Counted from the stretch's first letter, positions 44,401-57,300 are shown. The stretch is DNA of 64,000 bases from Cliona cf. orientalis (GCA_963930775.1 OZ005704.1:2852001-2916000); one strand, 5' to 3'. The notes: generated from the sequence alone by a model not told the origin. Numbers and translations: made by a program.

Positions 44401-45655
44401 TGGTTTGATATTCTATGTCAATGTTGTAGCTGCAAACCGAAGTATTTTACTTCCATTTGAAGAGCAAAATTTTATTACTGTCTTCGTATCATGGCTAAAC
44501 TTGGAATTAGGAATTGATACTTGTTATTTTCCAGGAATGGATGCCTACTCTAAAACATGGATCCAGTTGAGCTTTGTAGCTGCCTATGTGATCTTTCTTA
44601 TTGCTTTCATGATGATAGTTATCAGCTCATACTCATCGAAATTCACCAACTTTATAGGTAAGAGGAATCCAGTAGCAACACTTTCCACACTAGTATTTCT
44701 TTCATATGCAAAACTCCTTGAGATAGTTTTCACAGCATTGTCTGTCAGTGTGGTACAATACCCCAACGGAACAAACAAATACATATGGCTTCCTGATGCA
44801 TCAGTCACGTATTTACAAGGAAAGCATATTGTGCTGTTCATTACTGCCCTGATTTTGCTCCAACTAGGACTGATCTACACTATCTTATTATTCTCTTGGC
44901 AGTGGCTACTCTGTCTTCCCAGCTGGAGGGTTTTCAGATGGACAAGAAACCAAAAATTGCATACATTCATTGAGACATACCATGCACCGTACATTTCAAA
45001 GCATCGCTACTGGACTGGCATGCTGCTACTGATTCGTGCCGTCTTATACTTGATTGCAGCCGTGAATATTTCCAACGATCCTCGAGTAACACTAGTATCC
45101 ATAATTTTTACTTTAGGTCTCATATTGTTGCTTAAAGCCTTTATTGGCAGGCTGTATCGGAAGTGGCCGTTAGATGTCTTGGAAACTTTCTTCTATTTCA
45201 ATCTCATGGCACTTTCACTCTTTGCTTGGTACTTCATCAACAGTAACGATCAGTACAAACCTATTGCATATATCTCTATCACTATCACCTTCATCCTGTT
45301 AGTAGCTATCATCATATACCATCTGCACACTTACACTGTATTATCTTCAAAACTAGTCAAGCTTGAGCAAAGAATCAAAGCAATTCTTGGTCCTAAACCA
45401 AAACCAGAGCATCATACCCCACCACCGGATGAATTTCTTGACATGGTGGATCGTCCTATTAGTGCTAACTATAATCGAGTGTTCAGAGAGGTACCAGAGG
45501 GACATACAAGCTCTGTCTTGGACATTCATGCCTTGGAAACTCCTTCTAGTACTGGTACATCAACTAGCACTACTACTACTCCAACAGTGTCAACACTAAG
45601 AAGCCAACAAACCATGGATACTAGCCTTTCAACTGATGACTCGTTCATGACTTAA
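41441..45655 (+). CDS. Beta-helix / multi-TM receptor-like protein B, 1404 aa, single exon
   Basis: Starts with a signal peptide (MAIYTVLFLICCSSLATG). Residues about 25-100 form the conserved family head (CSNLTLFAANFSRS). Residues about 100-640 contain many GGA(L/V) turns spaced with F.NN motifs, such as NNSAEIGGALFVESC and NNKAEYGGVLRSF, the pattern of parallel beta-helix adhesins of the Pmp type. Residues about 720-945 are Cys-rich and end in LLCGSCQPGLSLSLG and RCLQC, GCC2/GCC3-like. About 8-10 hydrophobic spans follow (about 950-1300), including FSWQWLL, ETYHAPYISKHRYWTGM and RKWPLDVLETFFYFNL, then a Thr/Ser-rich tail of about 90 residues. No introns. A large glycosylated surface protein; ligand and function are unknown. 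It is the most complete copy here and the reference for the other two. Confidence 0.88.
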   Translation: MAIYTVLFLICCSSLATGAVVYHITSNADDPCTVPCSNLTLFAANFSRSMSFQNITVFLLSGKHYLSTQLQAFNQNHFQMASLNTTAQVVCEDTSLISFNNTRVVHIMNVEFIGCGHTQLKDVNKFTLVNSKFIGTLSSGTALEITKTNIQITSSTFLSHANGMFRNLTDQLKLINRILGTQDNELSTNGTWIGGALVATHSNISIESSIFENNSAEIGGALFVESCSLDVINTTFIGNNVHNQRSQLVLGIAGALYLVDTYSTLTNSYFNSNFASVGGVAFILRGTLNMYGSSFTLNTATYGGALFLAFPDIIALECQFDNNKAEYGGVLRSFTSNVAITDSQFVNNNATFGGVILSFNSSLTMNRTEFSNNAADVAGAVLVAAATTITSQGSLLVSDNSAAEFGVMYLSECSGYFQGNATFSSNFGTLLAIYSNITFSGIVAFTNNIQLHTTTAQSVNFQDGGALSLFQSNVIFGGQSLFESNRAENGGAVHSIESNLFVGGSMTLAQNQALRNGGGIYLSQSELSCGRQSILNITSNTAINRGGGIHAIGSIVRSTTIDESNLRFMNNSAEAGGGLYLETNAKLYIHKLTDVSGGDQAVHFINNVAEYGGAVYVDDHTNTATCTTKSMECFFRVVYNSYIIVAPNIATISFEENYASSAGSNLFGGLLDRCIVSPFARLNIYAVNAYRRRVSGVTYFKNVSTEIKSSSVSSYPTRVCQCTVDNQPNCSYYQLEPVTIKKGQIFSVSLVAVDQIGQPVDAMIQSILRFNGSGLAEGQLTRSIAAECTALPFSIVSPQDNEVLSLYASNGPCNNADLSTLNVDIGFLICICPIGFQASKMNAEINCTCECHERISRYMICDPLTESLMRQSQSIVWIAYINDTNTSTGYLVFPNCPYDYCNQLSVTIDLTQVNGEDRQCAFNRSGLLCGSCQPGLSLSLGSSRCLQCPTYWPVAFVFITAAALLAGIVLVVVLLVLNMTVAIGTLNGLIFYVNVVAANRSILLPFEEQNFITVFVSWLNLELGIDTCYFPGMDAYSKTWIQLSFVAAYVIFLIAFMMIVISSYSSKFTNFIGKRNPVATLSTLVFLSYAKLLEIVFTALSVSVVQYPNGTNKYIWLPDASVTYLQGKHIVLFITALILLQLGLIYTILLFSWQWLLCLPSWRVFRWTRNQKLHTFIETYHAPYISKHRYWTGMLLLIRAVLYLIAAVNISNDPRVTLVSIIFTLGLILLLKAFIGRLYRKWPLDVLETFFYFNLMALSLFAWYFINSNDQYKPIAYISITITFILLVAIIIYHLHTYTVLSSKLVKLEQRIKAILGPKPKPEHHTPPPDEFLDMVDRPISANYNRVFREVPEGHTSSVLDIHALETPSSTGTSTSTTTTPTVSTLRSQQTMDTSLSTDDSFMT

Positions 45656-48100
45656 TCATACACACTTCAACACCAATAATTTGCTTGCCTTGTAATGTTT
45701 TGTGCAACTCTCTATAATTATTATAGCAGTAGACTAAGTATCTTCTTTTATAAGAGTAATTATGCAGGATCATATTATTAAATTTAATATTATTATAATT
45801 ATGGTCTATTATAGTAGCTATTCTATCAATGATGAAGAGTTTTTTTTTTATTGTTCAGTAAATCTTTAATTAGTTCCACCAGCTCTTCCAGAGTAAACCA
45901 GCTCAGCTCCAGATGAATTTGGACAAGAGCTCGATCCCCACCTTGTGTAACGGCAGCTGTTCATGGATAGGATATTGTTTAATACTAGTATGAAGTATTG
46001 CATAATCTTAAGTCATGCAGATTATTATAATGCACCTGTCAATGGTATGCCCCAGTATCCCCCTCCCGCTCCAAGTAGGGGCATACTAGGGGATATGACA
46101 ATGGTTATTTCAATTGCCCCAGGGTCGAGCAATAATAAAGTCAAATCCCCTATTCAGTATCTAGTATATTATATCCTAGGGGAACATAGGGGATTTGCAT
46201 TCATGCTGCTTCTGTTAGGATGTGGCAATCATAGTCTTGTGAGCCACACCCTCTAGTTTACTAATAGTTGACATCAATATGCACAGAAAAGTCAAATGCC
46301 CTACCCTAGGTCCAGCTTCTCCCGTAAAAAAAATCCTTGGTACCCTTGGTTTGCGTGGGAGGGGGATAGTGGGGCATGTCATTGACAGGTGCATAATAGC
46401 TATATACAAACCAGCTAGTGTTATAGCCTACCTAGCTGATGCAATTTTAGAGTCAATGTATCAATTCACATTGTTAAATTGACAATAATTGCAGGCCCTG
46501 CACACAGTGTCTCCCTGAGCCGAAACAGTAGAAGAGATTGATAATAATAATATGCTGGCCATCAGTCGACACAAAACGACGTAGTCCATGACAGTAGTAG
46601 AGGTAGGTATAGTACTTATATAGTTAAAATCTGTACAGATTTCAATGGACTTACAACATTAACACGCACACTATTAATTTATATAATTATTATAGAGTAG
46701 CAGCAGTGGATTGCTGGGGGTAGCCCAGATACATGCCATGGCTCATGCATATGCAAATACGCACGCTCCATAAGTACTAGGTAGATTGCATGCTTGTGCT
46801 TTTAAGCATGCACATTCTACTCCATATTATGCATAATAATAAGAAAGAGCTAATACACACCAGAAAGTAGCTACTAGCCCGAACACGAACTTGTACAGTT
46901 GACTTAAAATTACTGATTCTGTCTTCCATCACTACCACTCTTGTTTTGATTGTTTTCGTTACTGCCACCCCTACTTTTGCTTCAATTCTTATTAATAAAC
47001 CAAGATTTCCAACGCCATCATGGCAACAGTAACTATAGTGTATCCTGGCATACTGATTGATTAGCTATTATCTTACACAGAAGAATGAATATTAATAATT
47101 ATTTTTATGGTAGCTACTGTACTTGCGGGAAAGCTTAAAGTTAATTAGAAACTGAAACAGTACATGGGAGGCAATAAAGAAAAGCAGTAGCTTCTTTCTC
47201 ACTGTCGCATTGTGCACGTAGCTACACAATAAACTTGATTCATGGGTGTGGTATCCCTATATTCTCGTTCCCAGCCTCCAATTGTGCTGCTTGGTTGGAG
47301 TCATGGACCGTGTAAAGCAGCTGCAGGCACTGGCGGCTGCAGAGCACAAAAGGAACCTGGGCATGGCGAGTCATTAATACAATAACCTACATTTTTACTG
47401 CTGATTTTGACTTTTTAGGCCATGTTAATAAGCATGCCCCAATCTCTACCTGGGCTTAGCCCTGGTATGCCCTGGCCTGCAGCCACCTATGGCTGCAGGA
47501 CCTTTTGTGTAAGTGCTGTGGGGCCCAGCTATGTATACTCATGCTGTTATCTAGGCCATTTATCACAGTAGAAATCCACTGACTTGAGGCTCAAGCATGA
47601 GACATCGTTGAATCAGTGTTGTGGGTATACAGCAATGTATCTACATGATGCAGTTACCGAGTTATGTAAACACTAGATCTTTCAGTGTTGACATTAAATT
47701 CATAAGACTTAGTGGCAACTGATTTGCTGATCCATTCACAAGTTTGCAGCTTTGGGAGTTTGCTAAAACCATCCATAAATCTATCATATTATTATTCTCC
47801 ATCTTTAGCTTGTGATGATTGTATGCCATAACAATGATGAAGTGAGCAACAATCGAGAAAAACTGTTTACTCCATGAATCTTTTTTCCCAAATCAGACTG
47901 TATAACTGAGAAAAGATATTGTTATTGTTATTCATAAACTTACAATTATTTCTCCAAACACACTGTCAACCACTGAAGAGTTAATTATTTTGAAACTGTA
48001 GCTATTCAAGTGTAAAAAAGATTTGTCACGTAACTATAATATCTGATTCAACTGAAATAAGATTACTGCAGCAGTACTCTGGCTACTGTATGCTACTTAC
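45656..48100. other. Intergenic with a TIR element
   Basis: No supported gene. It contains the inverted-repeat element at 46026-46398 and a palindromic patch near 47325-47505 (CTGCAG-rich arms with ACAAAAGG and CCTTTTGT). A 25-codon open frame at 47303-47380 has no support. Confidence 0.6.
46026..46398. mobile_element. MITE with AATGCACCTGTCAATG ends
   Basis: Left TATAATGCACCTGTCAATGG and right CATTGACAGGTGCATAATA are inverted repeats that extend about 45 bp through ATGCCCC..TATCCCCCTCCC. AT-rich flanks leave the target duplication unclear, possibly TA. No ORF. Confidence 0.8.
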
Positions 48101-51100
48101 ATGATGCCGTACTCTCTTGATTTTCCATTGATGATAGTAACCTCTATCATATTATGCTCACTAGTTGTTACGCAAGGTACTTACAACCACATTTCTCCCT
48201 ATGCAAATGACTCGTGCTCTTCAGAAGTCAATACCTGTCTTACTTTGGCTCAATTCACTGCCAACTTGGATACCTACCTGACCTGGAGTACAACGTTGCT
48301 ATTTCTTCCGGGAGATCATAATCTCGAGTCAGATTTTTCAGTCACGGAATCTGTTTCACTTAGTTTGCAATTGAATTCTAAGTCTGCAAAAATTCATTGC
48401 AATTCATTTGCAAGTTTTATCTTCGAAAACGTCTCCATGGTTTATGTACATGGCATTGAATTCCTAGAATGTTTTTTCTTTTTATCATCCATAGATCATA
48501 TCATTATTAAAGATACAGCTTTTATAGGTCAAGCAGCATTTGGAAACACATTGGAACTCCACGAATGTTACACTGTCATCATAGGCAGTTATTTCACTTC
48601 TGCTACTGGGATAAACGCAATAAGTAGCAACCTAACGGTCATACAGACCTTAGTTGAAGGTAGCAGTGAGGAAGCCCTATCTGCTAAAAGGAACAGCAAT
48701 ATTGTCATTCTCAACAGCAGGTTTGTTAATAATGCCATGAAATGTAATCCGTGCACTGTAATGCAATTATCAGAGAGCCATGCAATAGTTAATGGTAGTA
48801 GATTCGAGAATAACTCCGCAGTGGAATATGGAGGCATATTCCTGGTTCGTGTGAGTGAAATCAGTATTTATAATTGTAGTTTTATGTTGAATACAGGTGG
48901 AATATTCAGCATATACTTAACCAACCTCAGTATTCATGTGAGTGAGTTCATATCCAATAGAGCAAACAAAGGCGGAGTTATTGCTGCTATGGCGAGCCAC
49001 ATCCTAATAACTGAGAGTACTTTTATTGATAATAACGCCACTGATGGAGGAGTATCATATGCAACAGAGAGTTCAATTGTTATTACTGAAAGAAATTTCT
49101 TCAGTAGCAATGTAGCAACCAAGTGTGGTGGGGTCATGAGTGTATTACATTCAAATGTAACTACATTTGGTGATGAAATCATCAACAATGGTGCAACTAA
49201 TGGTGGAGTGATATGTGCAGATTCTCATAGTGCTGTTGTATCAATAAATTGCCAGTATTTAAGCAACATTGCCACTGATAAAGGTGGAGTGCTGTATGCA
49301 ACAGGTCGATCCATTATCAAAGCAGAACAAAATAATTACACTTCCAATGAAGCAGACTGTGGAGGAGTTATGGCAATAATTAAGACTGATGTAGATATAG
49401 TTAGTTGTCAGGTAATGAACAATCACGCAGTATATGGAGGAGCTGTAGATTTGGATGACTTCAGTGAAATCATCATTAAAAGAAGCATTTTGGACAAAAT
49501 TCGGCACAAAAAGAAGGAGGTGCTCTAAAATTGCTTACATCCTACATGACAGTTGTTGCGAGTGAATTTGTGGGCAATGTAGCAAGTATAGGTGGTGCCA
49601 TGGACATCTCCAGTGAACAGGCACGCTCTGATTTCTCAGTGTTCGTCAATGACAGCAAATTTTTTAACAATGTGGCAAGCAACATAGGAGGATCAATGAC
49701 CATTGGGTATGTGAATACCACAATTATTGACAGTGAATTTGTAGGCAACACAGCCGAGAGATGTGGAGGTGCCATGCATTTGACTGCATTGCTCCTAAAC
49801 TTGATCACAACTGAAGTTCACAATAATTCTGCTTTTCGAGGTGGAAGTCTATGCATTATGACCTACCCAATGAATGTAACAATTATTGGAAGCATATTTA
49901 GTTATAATGACGCCTTTCAGGGAGGAGTTTTGTATGCACCTAAGAAGTCTTCACTACATATGCATGGTGCTCATATCTTCTGTAATTCAGCAAACATAGG
50001 TTTGATATACTTAACAGATAGTATTGGTGATTTTTCTGGTAATACAGTGTTTTCAAATAACATTGGATCTCTTTTTGCCATCAACAGTAACATTTACATT
50101 GGAACGAACACGATATTTGTTAACTGCACTTCTATACTATCAATACACAATGGAACAACTTTCCAAGAAGGAGGAGCAATTACTATTTTCCAAAGTGAAA
50201 CTATTTTTAGTGGTTTATGTAACATGATTCATAACAGTGCAAAACATGGTGGGGCACTGTATGTATCAGAAAGCAAACTCCATGTGCGTGGGAAGTTATC
50301 AATAATTAATAACATCGCTACTAACACAGGAGGTGGTATCTACCTTTATCAAAGTGAGGTAAACTGTGAAGGTGGCAGCGTTTTGAACTTTTCATTGAAC
50401 AGTGCACAAGGAAAGGGTGGAGGAATACATGCAATTAGTTCAGCAATAAAAGTGGATTGTTTAGCAAAATTTATTACGTATATTTCACGAACAGATACAA
50501 GTTACTATCATGGATCAGAATTGTACTTCATTAAGAATAAGGCAGCTGAAGGAGGTGGAATATATTTGGAAGTAAACGCCAAACTATATAAAAGAAAAGG
50601 TGGGATATCAAGCTAACACAAATACACTCACTTTCACTGGGAATTCGGCTGACTATGGAGGTGCATTTTTTGTGGCAGATGGAACTAACTCGGGTACCTG
50701 TGCAAGCAAATCATATAAATCATACTCTACCGCATCTGAATGCTTCATACAAGCACTGTCCTTGAACAATGAAAATGACTTCTACTTTGATTTATTTTTC
50801 AAAAATAACCGTGCCAAATTTACTGGATCAGTTCTGTTTGGTGGTCTATTAGACAGGTGCACATTGAGTCCATTTTCAGAAGTTCTTGTTGGTTCAGATC
50901 CTGAAGGTAAGGACAATTTTTATATACCTCCAATAAACATAAGACGTATTATCAGCATTTGGGCAGGTAATATTAGTGGCGTATCTTTTACTTTAACCGG
51001 TGATAACAGTAAGAATTCTCCCGCTATAACATCAGATCCTGTGCGTATATGCTTCTGTAAAAACAATCAGCCAGAATGTGGCTACCAACCATCAACAAAA

Positions 51101-53005
51101 TTGATCAAGAAGGGTGAGAAATTTTTTGTATCCCTTGTGGCAGTTGATCATATTAACAACACAATTGAGAATGCAACCATACGTAGTTCTTTGTCTTCAA
51201 AACACGGTGGATTAGGGGAAAATCAATCCAACCAGACAACTATATTTAGAAGGTGTACCAGTTTGATTTTTGAAGTTTTTTCCCCATATAAAATTGAAAA
51301 ACTGATCATGTATCCTGATGGCCCCTGTAAAGATGCAGTATTATCCCAAAAGGAACTATTAATAGAATTTTCTCGTTGTACATGCCCTATTGGATTTCAA
51401 CCATCAAAGACAGAAAATACAAGATGTGTCTGTCAGTGTGATCCAGCCATTGAGCAATATATTACTGAGTGTGATTCCCATGCTAAAGCAGTAGTTAGGA
51501 AGGGTAACTTTTGGATTTCCTACATTAATACAAGTGACGATTCCATAAGTAACAAGTACTTGATTTATCCATACTGTCCACATAATTATTGCCACCCTCC
51601 TAACTCAATAATACTGATCAATTTAAATATTCCAAATGGAGAGGATTCACAGTGTGTTAACTTCCATTCAGGAAAACTGTGTGGTTCATGCAAGCCTGGT
51701 CATAGCCTCTCTCTTGGTAGTTCACGATGCATTGCCTGTCCCACAAGCTGGCCAGCTCTGACTGCAGCCATTATCGTAGCTGCTATTCTAGCTGGTGCAC
51801 TACTTGTAGCCATACTTTTGGTGCTGAATCTAACAGTTGCTGTTGGAACTCTCAATGCAATAATCTTTTATGCAAATGTAATTAGTGCTAACAGCAGCAC
51901 TTTTTTACCATTTGCATCACCAAATGTTATAACAGTGTTTATTTCATGGCTTAATTTAGAAATTGGATTTGATGTTTGTTTCTTTCAAGGCATGGATGCC
52001 TATTGGAAGACACTGCTTCAGCTCATGTTTCCTATGTATCTTATTTCAATGGTTCTGGCAATCATCACGATCAGTGAGCGTTCAACGAAAGTTGCTAGGC
52101 TCATTGGAAAAAAGAACCCTGTAGCAACTCTTGACACACTTATTTTACTTTCATACACCAAACTGTTGAACATAGTGATTACATCACTTTCCTTTGCAAT
52201 TTTACACTATCCTGATGGTTTTCAAGAAGCGGTGTGGTTACCTGATGCAACTGTTGCATACCTCAAAGGGAAACACATTGTCTTGTTTCTAGTAGCATTG
52301 TTGATTCTTCTGGCTGGCATATTTTTTACATTCATCCTTTTTTCGTGGCAGTGGCTTCTTTATCGTCAGGATCACAAATTGCTTTACTTTGTTAGATATC
52401 AGTGGCTGTGCTTACTACTTGAACCTTATCATGCACCTTATACTTTTAAGCACCGTTACTGGACTGGACTTCTTCTAATTGTACGCATTATTCTCAACAT
52501 TATTTCAGCAGCAAATGTTTCTAATGATCCTAGAGTGAATTACCTTGCTACTGCAATAGTGATGACTGGACTTCTATTCTTAAAAGGATACTCACAGGGA
52601 AGTAAAATTTATAAAAAATGGTATCTTGACTTTCTCGAAATGTCTTGCTTTGTCAATTTAATCCTGCTTTGCTTGGTAGAACTCTTTGATGGTGGAAGAT
52701 ATGAAAGTATAAGTGTGACAGCTTATGTTTCAGTGTCTTGCACTATGATTTTATTTGCAGTGGTTCTTGTTTATCATATTATTGTAGAGTTGATAGTTAA
52801 AGCTATATGTTGGAAAAATCTCATAATCAAGTGCAAGAAACTCACAGAAACATTGGATCTAATGAGAGATCAGAATGACATATCCAAATTGGCTCAGCCA
52901 TTAGTGACTTACTCAGAAGTAGCTGGGCCTGCACAGGAAGGACAACCAGATACTATTGAAAACAGTTCTCCAGAAAGAGAAACCCATACATTAAAGTGCA
53001 GCTAG
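48101..53005 (+). pseudogene. Beta-helix / multi-TM receptor-like protein C, two frameshifts
   Basis: This is the third paralogue, read in three overlapping pieces: 48101-49528 (signal peptide and start of the beta-helix), 49531-50616 (rest of the helix) and about 50600-53005 (Cys-rich stalk, GKLCGSCKPGHSLSLG, about 8-10 membrane spans, tail). Homology to gene B runs across both joins with no extra sequence, so these are frameshifts and not introns. The first lies in the ATTTTGG stretch at about 49487-49492, where one T fewer than needed is seen. The second lies in AAAAGAAAAGG at about 50590-50602. Both are homopolymer-rich, so assembly error is as likely as real inactivation; everything else looks under coding constraint. 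Combined length would be similar to or longer than gene B. Confidence 0.8.
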
Positions 53006-53756
53006 CAATTAATACATTTAAGAATGTCAGTTAACTTTCCAGAATTTGAACTTTACTGTAGACTAAGTAATCAATATAGCCTAATCAATGTATATAATTA
53101 TGATTGTGCAAGTTTTTAAGTAGTCATTCTGTACGCTTATACTATGCATGCATACTTTGCATGTAGACATCCTTAGGCTGCTACAAATATTACATGACCA
53201 TTTAATATGTCATACCAATGATATTATTAAACAGTGATGGCTATATATGACTCAACAATATTATTTTTGCATGCTGTGTTCAAGTATACGTATTGGTACA
53301 TAATTTATCATTCAGCCCTCCTTCAAGAGAATGCAACAATCATTATCAATGGCTGGCTCCTCTCCTTCAATTTCATTCGAGCAACAGCGAAGCATTGTAA
53401 TTTCTTTCAGAAGGAGAATTTAATCACCGCTGCTTGCATGCGCTTTCAGTTAATATTAAACCTATCCCTAAGGTATAGCTAGATCTGCCACATGTACAGA
53501 CTAGGATCATCTAGGTACTGGCACGATATCATATGAGCAAGCTTGTTAGCATTTTCCTTGAACTGGCTAGAACTCACATGAGTGGATTGACTGTGCCATT
53601 GATGTGGTAAAAATCAAAATCCAATCAAGACCATATTATCCATTTCACCAAGCTACTCACACGGTGGTAATTAACATACTCACATAATCACTCATATACA
53701 CATAATTACGGCCTCCACATTCAAATACAATATTGTGTATTACTCCACTGTGACAA

Positions 53757-53896
53757 TCATTTTACTTTCATACACTAAACATTGTAATTATATTACTTTC
53801 CTTTGTAATTCTACGATATTCTGATGATTTTCAAGAAGTGGTGTGGCTATAGCTGCCACCTGATGCAACTATTGCATACCTCAAAGGGAAACACAG
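53757..53896 (+). pseudogene. Relic of a beta-helix / multi-TM paralogue
   Basis: About 140 bp match gene C at 52140-52275 (ATTTTACTTTCATACAC, GATTTTCAAGAAG.GGTGTGG, CATACCTCAAAGGGAAACAC) with small gaps and an in-frame stop. It covers only the membrane segment around the C-terminal third. Probably a truncated tandem duplicate. Confidence 0.75.
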
Positions 53897-54049
53897 CCTG
53901 CAGTGGTGCCAATTAAACTAGAGCCCATTCAATTTGCTGCCAGAACTAGGGAGTTTACTAACGCATGCACATAGCTATAATATTATTAACAGGTGGCTGA
54001 TTTGCAGTATAATGAATCAAAACAAGATTTATATCGATAGTTCTTTCCA

Positions 54050-54290
54050 GACAAAAATCAAACAAGCGAAATATTAATTTTTGTGCAAGTTAAAATTATT
54101 ACAACAGACATTCATGTATACAACAAAAGTTAAACTACATAAAGTTTTACAAGTGAAATCTTTTACTGGTAAAAATATCCCAGACAAAAATCAAACACGC
54201 GAAATATTACATTCATTCCTGTATACAACAAAAGTTAAATTACATGAAGTTTTACAAGTGAAATCTTTTACTGGTAAAAATATCCCAATC
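54050..54290. repeat. Tandem duplication of 110-130 bp
   Basis: Two copies share ATACAACAAAAGTTAAA, GTTTTACAAGTGAAATC and TTTTACTGGTAAAAATATCC with little divergence. It ends right at the stop codon of the DED gene, so it may lie in its 3' UTR. Confidence 0.85.
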
Positions 54291-54300
54291 TACGGTATAT

Positions 54301-57300
54301 TCATAATAATAAGTTGTGATTTGGCATGATCAGCATAGCCGAAGTTATCACTTGAACATAGTCACATGATGAATTCTTTAGCACTTGATGATCAATAAAT
54401 TGTTTGATATAAAAGAAACTTTTGGTAATTTGCTCTTGCTTTTCTTGAAATTGTCCAATTTGAGCTCCAGAAGTAGGGTCACCCTCTCTAGCACTAATAG
54501 TGAATGCAATTCTTGTATCACTGTGCAAACGACATCGTCTTGACTCAATTGATACCTTAGCAGTGATAAACTTGTTGCCGTCTTCCTCAGCTCCATAGGG
54601 ATGCAACTGCAGTGACAGTTTAGGACTTGCACCACCAATCTCACGCTCAGCCTCTGATGTCAGTTCCAAGTTCAATTTGCATCTTAGTAGCTTCGTTTTG
54701 TGCTTGTAAATGTACTTGTTTAGCTTATCTCGTTTGACAGGCCAAACTAGCTTGTTGGACTCAATAAGCCTTGGCTTAGGTTTTGTGTGAAAAAGCCCAG
54801 AGACCGGTCTCCACTTAGATACTGCCACTTGACTTACACTGGCAACCGAGTGAGCTGATATATTGGCTACACCACTTCCTGCATCACCTGCAATAATGAA
54901 AGGAAACTGATCAATCTAATTAAGCTATATGATTAAGTTGTATGGCATATAATGTGGCATACATGTATGAAATTATGCAACTACTCAGCAGATTTGCTAA
55001 ATATAGCTATTTGCTACTCATTATTGCATAATAGGAAGACAAAAATAGTATTTAACTTGGAGTGGGAAGAGCCCTGGGATTTCCCCCAAATTCTTGATAA
55101 GATCATGGACTATAAGGCTTCTTCATGCTGGAGCCTGGGTGTCTTAAATATGGGGGGGGGGAGATACCCCATATACCCGGTATCAACTTGTACTCCTTAA
55201 TAAAATATCTAAATGAAAAAACTTGATTTACCTCTACTTCTTATCGTTGGCGGACTGCTAACTGGAGATTTGCTATTGGATGCTGAGCCTATGAGAGTGT
55301 TTACAGATATCAGGCTGCGATTGGATGTGCTGGCATTACCAGACAATGTAGATGTGCATGCTGAACTCCTCTTTAAAGTAGAAACGTCAAGCGATTGTCG
55401 ATGATTCTGCTCCGATTTGGTGGGGTCTTTGCACACTGTATTATCTAGACACTGTGATCGAAAAACTGGTACTGAATTTCTTTTCTTGAGGCAAGAGACA
55501 CTCTGTTGCTCGAGATGATTCTCATTATGATTACAATCTTCATTCATACCAAAGCTAGGCATACTCAATTCACTTTCAGCATCGGAAGTCTGTGCATCAT
55601 CAAACTGACCCACGCCATTGTAAGGCCCAGAGATACTATGATGGAGTTCATGGTCATTTTCCTCTCCACTATACCATCCTCTTTGTAATACCTTCTCACT
55701 ACAGCATTCATAGTGAGGGCACCTCAGGTGTGTAGCAGAAGGGCTGATTGGGTGTATGGGATAATCAGTCTGACCATAGTGAGTATGTGGTTTGCAGCAG
55801 CTTCGGCAAGTGGGGAGACCAGCTTGGCATATTTGGTTTTGTGGTGCCTCTTTGGAGACTTCAGAAACCCTAGAGCAGTCTTTTGGTACTTGAATAGCAC
55901 CATGTTGTGTACCCTTTTCTTGTCTATCAGCTGGGGTGAATGTGTGGCGCCTATGAAGTGCTGAATAATGACTCTTACGTAACGGCTTGTGGTAATCCTG
56001 GCTCATGGAGCGACACATAGGAAGCCTATGTGACATAGTACTTTGAGTATGCTTTGGATGGAGTATATTCATAGAATTAGAGCTGCCATGGGTTGCAGAC
56101 ATAGGAGTGGAAAGACTTGCTACAGAGCTTTGGTTGTAGTGAGGCATACCTCTTAAACCATGACACTGTATTCTCGATCTTGGTTGATATTGTGTTAAGG
56201 CCATGACATTTGGGTCCATAATATCAGAATTTGATGAATGTAACTGCATATTTTCTTGACTGACACCGCTTGAGGAATTAGAAGAAAAATACCACATCAT
56301 TCCTGACGGTGGATGCTGGCCAAGGGGTGGTGGTATTTCCAGCAAGCTACTAGAGGCTGAAGAACTTTCCAGTGTGAATGGTATTGAGGCATCAGATACC
56401 TTGCGGCGGTATAATCCTGATGGAGGTGTGAAGGATGGAAGGAAAGCATTTCCAAAACTGGCTATAGAGCATGCAGAACCACTTAAAGCGATTTCACTGC
56501 AGCTCTCTTCGTGTACTGCTATGCTACTCTCTTGTTGGGCTTTAGATATACCAGATGGGAGGTCGTCTTGCACTGAAGCAGGGCAGTTAGAAACACTTCC
56601 AAACAGTGTGTTGTCAGTGTGTGCAGCTTTCAAATTTTCAGCATCTGAGGTATGTGATGCATACTCAGTCTGATGAGAAGTCTCAGGCATTGAGTAGTTG
56701 TGACCTATTAATTGAACACAAACATTAATGACTATACATTAGTAGATATGAGTGATCAAGAGTCTAGGTGTACAATAGTGATTCCTCCCCGAGGATTCCC
56801 ATGCTTTATATGTCTTCCACAAGTTATAATTGCCACCTGTGCATTAATACATCATGCACAATTTGAGCTATTGACATCGCAGATACGTTTGGTGGAACGT
56901 GTCCATCAAATTGAAAATACAAGTCACCGTATTCTTAGGCGTGTAGTGGGTGCTTGGAAATATAAGATCTGACTATCACTACTGGAAAATAGGCATAAGG
57001 AAAGCATGGTATACACAATGTCATATTTTCCTATATTCTTCACATGTATCTACAGCTAGGCCTGTACATGTAAAGCTATTATTGGCAATGAAAAGTTCGA
57101 TTTGCATATGTTTATGAAAGAAGCTGAAGATTATACTTTTGCATCATGGCATTTCCTGAGATGAACCCTTCAACCTTATTCGCCACCAACTGATTCATGG
57201 CAGTAGAGTCACTGATTTTGCCTTCTATTATTATACATTTTAACAAAAGACTGCCTATTATCTAAAAGCTAGCAGCAATAGAGAACGAGCTGCCATCGTT

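Larger units (their letters stand above)
53006..54300. other. Spacer with a gene relic and a tandem duplication
   Basis: It holds a decayed copy of part of gene C (53757-53896) and a two-copy tandem duplication (54050-54290). Nothing else recognisable. Confidence 0.6.

Noticed and set aside
47303..47380. 25-codon frame starting MDRVKQLQALAAAEHK
   Set aside because: Too short, and it lies in a palindromic CTGCAG-rich patch.
49480..50620. The breaks in paralogue C as introns
   Set aside because: No extra sequence relative to gene B and no GT..AG pair; simple frameshifts explain them.
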